Below are positions 1-11,430 of a stretch of DNA of 64,000 nucleotides, piece after piece. The notes beneath the pieces were generated by a model. It made no database searches and was not told the origin of the DNA. It was given only the letters and a program-made list of their open reading frames with translations. The DNA comes from Eonycteris spelaea. Taxonomy: Eukaryota > Chordata > Mammalia > Chiroptera > Pteropodidae. The position numbers were made by a program, and so were the translations under genes. The stretch lies in contig PUFA01000077.1 in assembly GCA_003508835.1 (NCBI GenBank), forward strand, positions 2,556,001 through 2,620,000, given 5' to 3'. The first letter of the stretch is position 1, and the number at the start of each line of letters is the position of its first letter.

Positions 1-1069
1 GTGACTTTAGTATTCTTCTTCACTAGACATCTGTGTTTATTTTTATGGATGTTGTAAAATCCCACATCACACCACTTTGACTACCTCCAAGGTTGACAGG
101 ACATTTCTGGCTCCTCTTTAATAATGATGGCCAAAGTGTACAGGCTACAACCTACATCCTTATCTTGATCTTCTAATTGCTCTACAATTTCTCTGATGCT
201 GATTTTAGCATATTTATAGCTTTCCATTTTATGGTACATTTTCTAGTGTATTGCCTCAACTACTTTGTGGAAATAAATGGGTTATGAATAAGTAAAAGGA
301 TTCATATAAATGTTAAAAAACATTGACAAGCTTGAAATGATACCATATGAAGACACAGGATATGGACTTGGTTTCCTACTCACAGACCATCTTACCCCCG
401 ACCTCAGCTGAATAGAACAATATATTGAACAAAAAAAAGGTGTTTAAAATTTTAACAGGAATGGCACAAACAAAAGGCATAGCTGATATTCCTGTTATCT
501 ACAGAAAATCAAAAGTCCTAATTTGAAGAGAATACATTAATACCAATTTTGGAGGACAGATGTAGAATCAGCATTTGAAAGAGCAGGCCTATCTGCTTTT
601 TTTTTTTTTTCTTTTAACCAAAGGCAATAAAAGAAATATTTTCGTTAACAGAAATGCTCATTATATTTTCAACTTCACACACTGGGACAGAAACTGGGCA
701 ATAGCAGTATCTTTACTGTGTGCAACCAGGACTGAGTTAGCTCGTCCCTTGGAAGCATCGAGAAGCTTGAAAATGCTGAATGAGGACTACAAATCAAATG
801 CCTGTTTACTTACCTGTCTCTCCTTCTGAACAACATTCTCCACAAGGACTGGACCTTGTCTGCACAATTTCCTGTTGTGTTCCCGGGGCCTAGCATGATA
901 CTCCCCATGGGAGGCACCCAGTAACTGCTTGTGGAATGGAATGACTCATGACTACCTCCTCTCTTCCTGTGAGAGCAACTTCGCGTGTATTGATGGCCAA
1001 GTCATCACTGGCTCCATTTCTTCTTCTATCATCTCTTCTTCATCAATTAAATTCTTTGCTGTTAGCTAA
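1..1069. other. Unique sequence, no recognised feature
   Basis: I recognise no repeat family or gene here. A T-run lies near 597-611. The open frame over 575-829 starts by translating that T-run into phenylalanines and resembles nothing I know. Confidence 0.5.
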
Positions 1070-1625
1070 AGGCAGGAGTTCTTAAAATGGGAAGGGGTTC
1101 AGAAGGTCCTTGAACCCATTGGAGATGTTATGTAAAAGGTTCATGTGTTGGGTACATTTTTTTTTCAGTGAGAGCATCCATAGCTTTCAGGAGAGTTTCA
1201 AAAGTACTTGTGATCTTTTTTTTTTTTTTTTCCTTTTTTCTTTAACCAGTCTTTCCCTCAGATTATTTGTCTCTGTCTTATTGATTTGTGGAAGTTGTTT
1301 GCATCTTCCAGATACAAGTCTTTTGTGTAATACAGGTAATTGCAAATATCTTTCCCTACTCTGCCGCTGACATTTTCACTCTCTTAATGGTCTCTTTTGT
1401 GAACTGAATTTATTAATTTTAATGTGGTACAATTTTTCATTTATTATTTTTTTATTGTTTTAATTAAACTTTTTTTTTCTACACAGTTGGAGCTAAGAAA
1501 AGGCTTCCAAGTATGGAATCCACCTCTGAAATTGAACAGGTAATAAAGGGCTCAAAAATACTCCGTGTGGCAGATGAGCACTCGTGATCTTGAAGAGGTC
1601 AAGGACCCCTGATGCAGAAGATCAT
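1070..1625. mobile_element. hAT-like palindromic element, split by an L1
   Basis: Two halves (about 1070-1205 and 1591-1625) match a common mammalian non-autonomous DNA transposon. Its ends read like 'gttcttaa' plus 'gacccctg', and its middle like 'ccatagctttca' before 'tttcaaaag'. I cannot name the subfamily. The halves join cleanly if the L1 between them and one copy of its target-site duplication are removed, so this element is the older of the two. Confidence 0.55.
1217..1579 (-). mobile_element. Antisense L1 fragment with early poly(A) tail and target-site duplication
   Basis: On the minus strand, 1290-1480 resembles the 3' third of L1 ORF2 (caccattaag-like stretch, then 'gggaaagatatttgcaa', then 'acttgtatctgg'). 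On the plus strand the insert opens with a T-run (1217-1231), which is the poly(A) tail. The tail follows ORF2 sequence directly, with no L1 3' UTR. An 11-base duplication flanks it: acttgtgatct (1206-1216) and actcgtgatct (1580-1590), one mismatch. It is truncated at the 5' end and lacks the normal 3' end. It has no coding potential. Confidence 0.7.
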
Positions 1626-1630
1626 ATAGC

Positions 1631-1672
1631 GTAATGCCTTGTATACAGTAGGTGCTCTATGAATGTGCATAG
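1631..1672 (+). mobile_element. L2 or MIR 3'-end fragment
   Basis: A short stretch resembles the shared L2/MIR tail ('acagtaggtgctcta' followed by 'gaatg'). It is too short to assign firmly. Confidence 0.35.
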
Positions 1673-1680
1673 TCTCATGG

Positions 1681-1862
1681 CTGAGATTCTGTTTCCCAGC
1701 TGATCTGGCCTAAGAATTTAATCCATGTAAACATTCATTTCTTCATCTGTGAAATAAGAATAATAATATTTAACAGAATATAGTGAGGATTAAATAAGTT
1801 AATGTTAGGAACCCTTGATCTATAGTAAGCACTCAGTTAATATAGCTATTGTTTTTGTTAAA
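1681..1862 (+). mobile_element. MIR SINE
   Basis: It contains 'tttcttcatctgtgaaat', 'gaggattaaataagttaa' and 'gtaagcactcagttaat', in the order of the MIR core and 3' half. It is an ancient tRNA-derived SINE fragment that lacks a clear 5' tRNA part. Confidence 0.65.
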
Positions 1863-2178
1863 GTCAATTAAATTGTATTTCAGAGACTATTATCACTTAC
1901 TCGTCAGGATTGATTCTCATATAACAATTTTTGTTTTTCAAAATGAAATAAAATATTTTAAAAACTTTAAAAAGGCCTATTCTATTTTTCTGCGGTAGCA
2001 TCACTGAATGACTTGGAAATGTGATAGAGGCAAATGCAAAGGGAAAATAAAGGCAGGAATTTACCTGTCTCGTCCAGGATCAGAGAGGAAGTCAACCTGA
2101 CTGAAAGGAAATCAGGTCTTTGAAACTTTTCCAGTCGCTTCCTCCTCCCCCACATCCCCACCTTCATTACTGTACAAG
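1863..2178. other. No recognised feature
   Basis: AT-rich to about 1980, then mixed sequence. I see no repeat family or gene. Confidence 0.4.
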
Positions 2179-2230
2179 GTCACACACACTCACACATACA
2201 TTCACACATGTGCACACACACACACAGCAC
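2179..2230. repeat. Degenerate (CA)n microsatellite
   Basis: Interrupted cacaca runs with ctca and tgtg interruptions. Confidence 0.85.
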
Positions 2231-2489
2231 GCTTTCAGAAATGCTATCTCCTAGGGGTTAGTGAGAACCTTTCTAAATCTTTCTTTAAAGTCTGGCTCTG
2301 AATTCAGCCTCTAACTCCCCTCATTTAATTTTTGAATAGGGTGTCATTAAAGGCAGAATACCTAAAGTGTCAGGTTTAACGCCAGTTGTTCTTTTTCTTT
2401 TTTTAATTCTTTGAATGACTTTTCCCTAGTTCCATTGTGTCCAAGACAAAATTTTTAAAGATTTTTGGCTTAACCAATAAAAATCAATA

Positions 2490-3120
2490 CCTTTTTGTGC
2501 CGGTGAAGTCACCCACTGCGGCCTTTTGTGCTCCTGGGATCGCTTGAATTGCGGTCCCCGTTCTTGTTTCCTTTGAAAATCCGCCAGAACACTTGTGAGA
2601 CAAAACCACGTAACATAAAGTCTTCTTCAGTCTTAAGAAGGAAGGGAAGATACAGTGAACTGGAGCTTCTAAATTTTTAAATATGTGCTTAGTTCTCTTA
2701 GAAAGCAAAATTGAAGATAAGGCGGTACGAGGTCGTAACTGGGCTTAAAATTTTGTCCTGCAAGTGGATACTGGATTCCATCTGTTCCAAACCGACAATA
2801 TTCCAACAAAGAAAATTAAAATCCACAGATACGTGAGCCTTGGCCCAAGTGACCCTACTCTTGTCCCCTCTCCCATCCATGTTTAGTGGCGGAGCTATGA
2901 GGTGATAAGCTCACAGAGCTGCTCCATAATGATTTTTATTAATAGAAATTAGTGAGTTTGTTTTTAGCCCATTTTCTGGCTGTGGGCCTCCATCACCCTC
3001 TCAGGAGCCCCGTTTTCTGCACCACTCATTTCCTGAGGGAATTTATGCCCACCTGGTTGAGATAACATTTTGGGGTCAAGCTAATAATGATTGGCTTAGA
3101 ACAACATTTTCAAAAGTGCT
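2490..3120. other. Unique, CpG-containing stretch; possible conserved noncoding element
   Basis: No repeat is recognised. There are scattered CpGs (2500-2580, 2720-2735, 2790-2835) that are unusual for this CpG-poor window, and short AT-rich homeodomain-like motifs such as taataatgatt near 3082. The two overlapping antisense open frames here have no familiar motif. Regulatory function is inference only. Confidence 0.3.
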
Positions 3121-3439
3121 TGTTCTAAGGATTGGGAGTTGGTATTCTCTAGGGGGAAATAAGCTATGCTTCAATGAATTTTGAAAATGCTGCACTGAAT
3201 AAATGGATATGATTATTTCCTGTAAGACTTCTCAGAGCCTTTAATATGCTAATGTGCATTGTGGTCTCTAAAGTAGGGTAAAGTACCTATATTGTGGTTT
3301 CAGAGCTTATCTACATGGAAAATTCTTACATCTCTCCCTTTCCCAGTGCCTGAGGATGACTGAGGCTTAAGTTATTATCCTTCCAGATGTATTTGCCTTT
3401 TAAAGAAGAAATCATTTGTTGAGCTCCTTATTTCTCTCT
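3121..3439. other. No recognised feature
   Basis: Single-copy-looking sequence. No repeat or gene is recognised. Confidence 0.4.
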
Positions 3440-3582
3440 CTCAGGATGATAGATCTTTAAGGGCAGGAAAAATGCCCTTCATCTCTGAGTCACTAGCACT
3501 TAGCTCGGTACCATGCACACAGTTCATGGCACATAGGACACATAACAACATCCAGCTGCGTTTGTTAAATGAATAAACAGAA
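3440..3582 (+). mobile_element. L2 LINE 3'-end fragment
   Basis: It follows the L2 terminal consensus: 'aagggcaggaaaa', 'agcacttagc', 'catggcacatagga', ending 'tttgttaaatgaataaa'. Only the 3' end is present, as is usual for 5'-truncated L2 copies. Confidence 0.65.
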
Positions 3583-3819
3583 AAGTCTTCAAGCCCTGGA
3601 AGACTTACTTTTTGAAGGTAGAATCTGAGCCATCAACGACAACCTTATTAACCTGTTACTCTTCACTTTTTGATCCTCTAGACTACAGTTCTGGGGCAAG
3701 ACCTATTAAGAAAAATCAGTAAAGAAAATTATTCAGAAAAAATACTCTATTATTACATCTATTCCCCTCTCCTGTTCACTAAAGAAAAGCTAATGTTTAC
3801 TAGAGTTTGGGAGACAGAA

Positions 3820-4090
3820 TTAGGGCAACAGATACAGAAAAGCACAGCTGGGGAAGCAAAATGGGAAAATTACATGGAAAAGGACTGAGATTTAGAAGAG
3901 AAAAATGGAAATAGAAAGAAAGGGTACAAAGGGAGACTAGATCCAAAAATCTAGTGGATGGAACAGTTCTTGTTTGGGAGTTGAGAGCGGCAGAGGAGAA
4001 AGATTTGAGGCAAGGAAGGGAAGTAGCTGCCTTTGGATGGGAAATAAGGGTGGTGTAGAAGGAAAGAAGGATTTTAAAGGTATTTTATGT
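3820..4090. repeat. Purine-rich low-complexity region
   Basis: The plus strand is dominated by A and G (for example 3890-3940 and 3985-4080). An open frame from 3974 crosses it. Its composition follows the purine bias and it is not convincing as a gene. Confidence 0.5.
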
Positions 4091-5024
4091 GTAAGACATA
4101 CTCACACCCACACCAACACATTCTGCTCCGCAAGTTTCACGAAGGACAAAGGAAAATTTGGATACGTTTTCAGGTGTGTTTATTTCCCTTTGGGACTGTC
4201 CTCTAGAGACTGGGCAATAGAGGAACTTAATCATATCTGGGTTACACTTCCAAAGGGACAGAGATATAAGGAAGAAAATAGAACTTTAGCGAGTTTTCTA
4301 TTTCTCATGAGAATGAGGACATCATACTTGTGCAACAACTGTACACAGTTCTCGTGATCCACTTCTACCTTATACTTTCCTAGTTGTGTACAAAAATGAA
4401 AGAAAGTGATTGCCTTTATAAAAACTTATTTTTTAGTTGGTTTTTCAATGTGTGTGCACAATCATGAAAGGTGATAAAAAGCTATTACACAATGTACATA
4501 TATCTATATGTCATAAAAAGAGATGTATGTACAGAAAACATATTAACAATCTGAATGATTTCATAATCATTATAAGAAAGCTTCTCGATTGGGGATGCAG
4601 CCTCTGGCTCAAAATATCTGGCACTTAGTACACCTGTACCAGATTTCAAAGAGGGATTTTATAAGATCCTAGTATTCTGAGTGACGTTAGGTCAACAAAA
4701 TTTTTGGGAGGCCTCAACTGAGCTTCTCACAAACATCCATAGATGGCCGCCATGTTTACTCAGGCAAGTACAAATTCCACAAACACTGAAATGGCAGGAA
4801 CACTTTGTACTATCAAGTGGTATGTAGGGGATTTGCCTACTTCTGGCATGGACTACCTAAAGCTACCTAGGTAATCTTATTCCTAAAGCTCTCACCTACT
4901 TCAGAAACTGCATCTGGCTGTAGTATTTATTACTATGAGTTAATTTGCTTAATGATATGTTAGTGGGGGTTACTAGGCTCAGTAGGAGGAAAATAAGCTG
5001 GGAAGAATATGGCACCAAGTTTAA
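4091..5024. other. No recognised feature
   Basis: Includes a short CA-rich patch near 4102-4121. Otherwise no repeat family or gene is recognised. Confidence 0.4.
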
Positions 5025-5107
5025 TTCAGTTCACCTAATATTTATTGAGCAATTCATATGGGCTAAGATATGGGGATCAATACAAGTAAGATAAGTTCCC
5101 TATCCTA
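5025..5107 (-). mobile_element. L2 LINE 3'-end fragment (antisense)
   Basis: It reads 'cacctaatatttattgagca', then a degenerate 'tatggggatcaatac' and 'gttccctatcctacagag', which is the reverse complement of the L2 tail. Confidence 0.55.
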
Positions 5108-5370
5108 CAGAGAGGAAAAAGAAAGAGAAAGATAAGATGGGTTGGAGGAGAGAGATGGAGATGGGAAGGATTTTTCCCCTTTTTAGGGGAAGAGAAGGAG
5201 ATGAGGTAGACGGAGTGGAAAGTATGGTAGAAAAAAGTATCAAGACAAGCGCACAGAAAGGGAGTGGTAAGTTAAAGGCAGAGAACTGACAGAGAAAAGG
5301 AAAAATTAAAATAAAATAAAATAAGAGAAAGAGACAAGAAGAGGAGGAATGGTCAGAAATGACTCAAGAA
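5108..5370. repeat. Long polypurine tract with (AAAAT)n
   Basis: Nearly all A/G on the plus strand for about 260 bases, with few pyrimidines apart from a 'ttttcccctttttagggg' island at 5172-5190. A short AAAAT run sits near 5305-5325. Confidence 0.7.
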
Positions 5371-7610
5371 AGGTCAAGACAAAGATCTTGTAGGGTCTTG
5401 GGGCTCTTCTTTTATATCTTCTAAAGAGGGTAAGTGATGAAAAAAGGTCACCCTATTTCCTGTGTTCTTAGTCTGTATGAATAGAAACTGGGAGTTAATT
5501 GTGCTGTTAGAGTTACAAGCTATTTAGACATATTTAGAAGGTTTATACATTAAGTCAGTAATCTAACTAAAATATTATCACAGGTTTTGCTCTTGGGAAA
5601 ACTTTTCTGAGAAAAAGAAAAAAAAAACAACCCAACAGTAAACATGTAATAAAAAAGGTAATGGGTGCTTTCTTTCTTTTGCCTGCAATTTATAAGTGCC
5701 TCTTCCTTTCTGGGGTAGCGGTGTGTCTCTAGTACAAGTTGAGGCAGATCATCCTATTCAGTAAAGTCATAGTAGCTGTAAGCACTCATAATGATGTCTC
5801 CTTGAGAAAAGGACAGGTGAAAATGGTAGGTTAGAGCAGGTAAAATAACCTGTTGCATGAATTCAGTGTATCATATGAAACAGTGATTTTTTTTTTTTAA
5901 TTTGAGGAAATAAAAGACATCTTGTAAATACGTGGCCGAGAGTAGTGTGTATACAGATGTTTGCTGAACTAAAGAACGGGCTGTGCCAAATCTGTTTGGA
6001 AACACTGGTTTCTAATCCCAGAACTATTGGGCAGGTGTTACTTGAAGGTCAGTATCTCTGTTGATAAAAGACAGATATCTGATAGCTGTTAGCACCTGAG
6101 GGAGATGAATATGGAGGTGCTGGGAAATATCATTACATGCTCTTAAAGCTCTCCAGGGTGAGAGCAAATTGGTGGGCCAAGACTTGTGGTCCCAACTCTT
6201 TCGAGGGTGTTACCATATGTGGGAATGAAGAGAGTGGTGTGTTTTGCCCAGCTGTGCTCAACACTGACGCATTCAACAGTAATAGCGATCATGCTGGTGG
6301 GATTTGGTGCTGTGGGAATTCTGTGAGCTGGGAGCTGGAGAGAGGCCACCAATTCACTGCACATATATTATTTCTCCAGGAAACACAGCATAATTGAGGA
6401 CAATTTTCCACCATGAATTGCATCATTAGCTAACTCAGGGAAAGTGAAATGCTGTTAACTTTTCTTTTTCTTCTGCAAAGCTGATGAGCTGAAGAAAATA
6501 GAAATAAAAAGTTTAATGTAATTTTTTTTCCAAGGATATATGTTGAAAACCAGAATCAAAACACTTTGACACGGTAATAGAAATCCCACATTTTAATACA
6601 TTGCCATGCACATAAGGAATCAAGTAATGCTGAATACAAAATAGTCAAATGTACAAAATGATAAAAGCAGATTTTCAAGCCTGATAGAGATCATGCTCAT
6701 AGATACAAGGGGGCAAAAATCTGTACAGTTTCATTTCTATCAATTTAAAAAGAATCATCCCCCCATTTCTTTTTTTGAGGACAACCCAAAACAGAAGGAA
6801 ACATTATAAGAAAATATAAAGGAGACCCAAAGGGAACTGGCAAGTCGATAGCTGCTTAAGATGTGGAAATTGGTGGTTCCAAATTGTGGTGCACAATAAT
6901 TCTGATGTTTAGAGGAAAAAGTTTCTAAACATTGTATGCCCTGGGAATCCAAGGAACTAAAATGAACATCCAACAGAAAAGGCACTCTTATTTTACCACA
7001 TGTTTCTTGTGTTCTCTGAAGTCCAGTCTTGGGAATTTTTCTAGGGTGCATAGAGAAAAAACCACAGTTGTGGGCAATGAATATGGAAAATATTTATTTA
7101 ATGAACCACTCCTAGGGGACTAAGAGAATTTAGACTGCTGGTTTAACTACTCGCTTAAGGAAGCTATAAAAATGTCTACCATCCATGTAGGCTTTTGTAC
7201 TATGAAATGTGCTTTTTAGCCACGTTTGTTAATGTTTGTAAAATAGTGAACCAGGTTTTTTTTTTTTTTTAAACTGATTTCTCCCCCCTCATACACTATT
7301 AAGAGCGCTGGTCTTATATTCATATTGTGTTATATTCATATTGTGTGATTTTCTTCCTTTTTCTTTCCTAGTACACATACTAATATACAGTAGCTCATCA
7401 TGAAGCTTCCCGTGACTCTCAGTTTGTCAGTTTCACACTCTCATTGGTCTTCGCTGAGGCTGGGATTGGCAATCTTTGCCTGCATTAAGCCAAGCCCAGG
7501 TTCTCTCACTCTTTAGAGGACAAGGTCATAGCACTCGAAATATCTGGGAGGTGAAGGGGTGGAGATAAGTGGGCATTTTGATGTGGGCTCTGCAGACCAG
7601 CCCCCATAAA
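5371..7610. other. Unique or unrecognised sequence
   Basis: No repeat family recognised. Local features are A-runs near 5618-5630, T-runs near 5888-5899 and 7258-7271, and a perfect 16-base tandem duplication at 7315-7346. The open frames at 6137-6397 and 6755-7051 show no family motifs. Confidence 0.4.
7315..7346. repeat. Perfect 16-base tandem duplication
   Basis: The unit tatattcatattgtgt occurs at 7315-7330 and 7331-7346 without mismatch. This implies a recent slippage duplication compared with the old repeats around it. Confidence 0.9.
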
Positions 7611-7643
7611 CTGTGTGTGCACATGCATGTGTGCATGTGTGCA
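7611..7643. repeat. Short degenerate (TG)n
   Basis: tgtgtgtgcacatgcatgtg-like alternating purine-pyrimidine sequence. Confidence 0.75.
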
Positions 7644-7779
7644 AAATGCTGACTGGTACTTTAGTATTTTTTCTTTTACCTTTTTAAATCTCAGAATGGA
7701 GTCTTAGTAATAACAGCAATGAGGAGAAGGCGTAAAGAGAAAAGGCTCACTGACTAAAGCCTGTAGCCTGGTTACCACC

Positions 7780-7905
7780 ATAATTATACCGATATTGTTG
7801 GTATAGGACAGCTCCTCCACTTAGCTCATTTTAACCTCTGAACAACCCTGTCTGCTAAGGCAGGATGGCTAGCATCCCAAAGAGATGGGCGAGTTCTACT
7901 GAATT
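7780..7905 (-). mobile_element. Possible MIR fragment (antisense)
   Basis: The order 'ttagctcattttaacctctg', 'aacaaccctg' and 'aaggcaggatg' resembles the antisense MIR middle region. It is strongly diverged. Confidence 0.4.
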
Positions 7906-10690
7906 CACGTATTCTTGAATTTAAAACATCTTCCCCTTTATCAGAGACATGCCGGTGTCCATGAAGTCCTAAGAATAACTCAAGTATATAAACCACAAAA
8001 GATCAAGATTTTCTTTTCTCAGGTACTTTTTACTGCTAATATATAATTTTGTCACAATATCGATCTTTTCTAAAATTTCGTGTGCAGCTATTTAATTTAG
8101 TGCCTAATGACATTAAGTAGTTGGCTTAATTGGAACAAGAGCAGTATGATTTAGTGGCACAAGAGTTTTGGTAGAATTAGTATCAAAAAATCTGTGCTGG
8201 CTTGGCCTTTTAGCAGACTAGTTGCTTCTGTGCCAACCAGGACAGACACTTCAGCTCTCTGCAATGTGACCTCTTTTCACTAGCTCAACCACCATCTCCT
8301 CAGACGCAGCCTTGTAAGGAGAGTATGTTTCTGTTGGTGGAGGAAAGGCAGTGTGGAGAGGTCATTCAGAGCCTCCAGAGAGACTTCATATGGCCTACAT
8401 ATGAGTTTAAGTGAGTGGACCCTGATGACCCCCAGTGGGGCAAACACTCATGGAAGAGGGTACAGCTTCTTTCTGGTGATTCTGAAGCTCCTGAGGGCTT
8501 CAAAAGGTGTTTTCACGGTATTTGTGCTTTTTTAGAGGCAGGCCAGGCTAATCTCTGGGGATGGGAGAAGACCACCATCAGCTTGTGGAATGGGACAGGA
8601 GCAACCACCAGACACTCAAGGCATTTAATGGCAAACAACTGTTTCTTCAAGGTTATGTCACAAAATTGGCTCCTCCACCCTGAGAGAGCTAATGCTCTAA
8701 GAATCATCTCTTGGTTTAGACGTTTTTTTTTTTTTTTTTTTGGATTTAAATACATTTTATAGAATTTGGATGATGGTGGTGGTGATTAAATAGAATCACG
8801 TGAAACAGATCTGTGCGCTCTGAAACATCAACCCAGCTTAGAAGTCCACATGTGGTAGCTGTGTGCGCACTAATGTGGCAGAGCCACGCGAGAGCAGCTT
8901 GTTTATGCGCTTGGATCCGGACCACTGAAATTTAAAAGGCTATAACAATGCAGAAGGTAACCAGCAGAACCTTCGTGTCTTAAATGTTTTAGGTGTTAGT
9001 GTCTCCAACTCTGCTAATCTTACCATCTCTTTGTCGTGCCCAACAGTAGGGCTGTTTCTATCATTCTGTACTTGAGGTAAAAAAAGCCTGGGTTAAAGAG
9101 CCTAAGGATTCTGTAAATAAATGTCTGAGGTTTGGAAAACAACAATAACAAACAAGCAATTAAACAAATGAAACCCCCAAATATTGGCTCCCAATAGGAA
9201 AAGGATATTACATAATCAGAAATAATGTCCAAATATCTACAACACTTTTGTGAACCAGTCAACAGCAATTCAATGCAAGTCATATAGTTCCTCTGAAATT
9301 TTATTATTAGGTATATGTGGCTTGTGCTTCTAGTGCTTGATGTAATTGGAAAGGAGGCTGAGGTAAGAATTCTTGGAGCTCTTGAAGACTTTGAAGCAGC
9401 CCTACATGGCAAATGAAACTTGAGTTTTACAAAGTTTTTTACACCCGTTTTTTTTTTTTTGCTGGTCTGCAGAAGTTATTTCTCAGTCTTTGTGCTGTTG
9501 GGCAGGAGGTCTAAAACTGGACCCATACTCAATGGCACTTCTCCTTTGTATTTCTCACTGGTGAATTTTGCTCTAAAATTTTTTAGATCTTGGAAACGGA
9601 GAGCTCTTCCCCTCTGTCCGGAGCTTTCCCTGCAGGGCCATGATAATGGCCAGAAGAAAATCAGGGTTGAGATCGCCTCTCTAGCCATCTTCCCAAATGA
9701 GAATCTCCAAGGGTTACTTGTTTTGCTCTTTTTGTGGCAGGGTCACCCGTGCACTTGGCCAACTTCTCTGTACGCTTCCCATAGGTGGTTAGCCTTCAAA
9801 AGGATGCTCCCTGTCTCCCTACTAGACCAAATCTCCAGGGCCAAAATAGTGGGAATGCAGCCCTCTTTGACCTTGGTTGTGCAGTGGTGCCAGAAATCAT
9901 ATACATTAATAAAGCAGAATTCCTAAGACAGTTTTCGGGCTATAGGATTAGATGCAGATCCAAGGAGACTAACGAGAGAGGATCTGCTTGTCTCTGAGAT
10001 AGAACCTCCAGCTGTGCCCTGAGCAGTTGCATCTCCTGGTCTGTTCTCTTTCATGATCTCCTGGGCCCTGTTTTTATTAGTAGCACTGACCAATCACACC
10101 CTGGACAGATGAGAATCCATGTCTCACTGACATCTGGGCAGTAAGCTTTCACCAAGATCAAGCTTAAGAAGGAATAATACTACTGGGGGTGGGGGAAAGG
10201 CGATATATTTTTCTGTTTAGTCCTTTATAGAATATTTGAGATCTACCCACAGAACTATGTTAAAGAAGAAAGACATTAAAAGAAAAAAAAACACAAAACA
10301 AAGCAAAAAAGTGGGGTGGAAAGGGCTGTGGGAAAGGTGAAAAAAACAGCCTTTAAGGCATAAAGAAATTTATGTCATTTTCAAAGATTAGGTGTTCAAA
10401 AAGAGACTGCGCAGCCTTAAGTCTAGTTGTCAAGAAACCAAATTACTCTAAAGAATATGGAGAAAAACATCACAAAGAATGAAGCTGCTAATGCAGTGGG
10501 AAGAGGAAGTCTTGGTGAAATTAAAGTGCTAGGGGGTCTGGAGAACTTAACTTCCAGGCGGTTTTCAGTGTTCCTATCCAAAATCAATTCTGTGACATTT
10601 GCAGACAGAGAAAGCATCTGGAAGTAACCAAGGGGATAAATCCATTCAAGGTTTTTAATCCTGAGTTTATAGTCTCACATAAAGTAGATA
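7906..10690. other. Unique or unrecognised sequence
   Basis: No confident repeat family. T-runs at 8723-8741 (19 T) and 9448-9460 may be remnants of retroelement tails, but I cannot tie either to a body. The 168-codon frame at 9420-9926 starts inside the second T-run region and resembles no protein I know. Confidence 0.4.
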
Positions 10691-11430
10691 CTCTTTTTCC
10701 CCCTGAATGTTAAAAATGGCCGAATTCTCTCAGAACTAAGGACTCTTTATTAGCAGTGACTCTGGAGAGACCCCTGTGCTGTGTACCCATATTCTGGAGG
10801 TAGCAGTCAGGTGTGCGGTGGCACCTCACACAGCCTGAGCGGGGATTTGAAGACGTGTCATTACCCACAAAGAAAGCTTGTCGGGACTCCATCCCCCTAA
10901 GGTGTGTCAGAAACTACTAAAGTGATTCGCGCTTTACCACACAGAACCACCATGCTCTGCATGTTTTAAATTCTGCTCCGGAGCGGGACAAGCGAATCCC
11001 CTCGGCACTCCGGCGAGTCTGATAATTATTCATTTCTGTTCATTCCTAACAGTGCCTTTCCTGCACAAGTGTGGGTGCCAGCCTTCTGCCTTTTAATGTA
11101 AGGTGTGCACAGGTTTAAGTAAAAAGAAAAGGGAAGCGTCAACAGTTTACAGCCCTGAGACATCAAAATGTTTATCCCATATCTCCTTGTCCCCTGCTTC
11201 ATACGAAACAAAACTCACCCCAGCCATTTTGGAACTTCTGGGAGGTAAAACTTCCTGCACCCACCCTGTGAAGTAGGTGCAGCCCAGCAGGAAGTAACTG
11301 TGGGTAACTGCAGACAACACCTAACAAAGAATCTCGAGCCTGCAAATGACAGCGTTTCTCCATTTTGCTGGTTTAGCTCCTGACTGCTCAGATTTATGCC
11401 ACCATGTTTCCAAACCAATCCCCCAGACAT
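10691..11430. other. Unique stretch with CpG cluster; possible conserved noncoding element
   Basis: No repeat is recognised. 10975-11015 holds several CpGs within about 40 bases, next to an AT-rich 'gataattattcatt' at 11021-11034, a pattern often seen in distal enhancers. No gene model fits. Function is inferred from composition only. Confidence 0.3.

Noticed and set aside
8513..8762. Frames ending or starting in poly-Phe/poly-Lys around 8723-8741
   Set aside because: They are translations of a 19-T run on either strand.
9420..9926. 168-codon plus-strand open frame
   Set aside because: It starts beside a T-run giving poly-Phe. No domain, signal or homology is recognisable, and there are no nearby splice or promoter signals.
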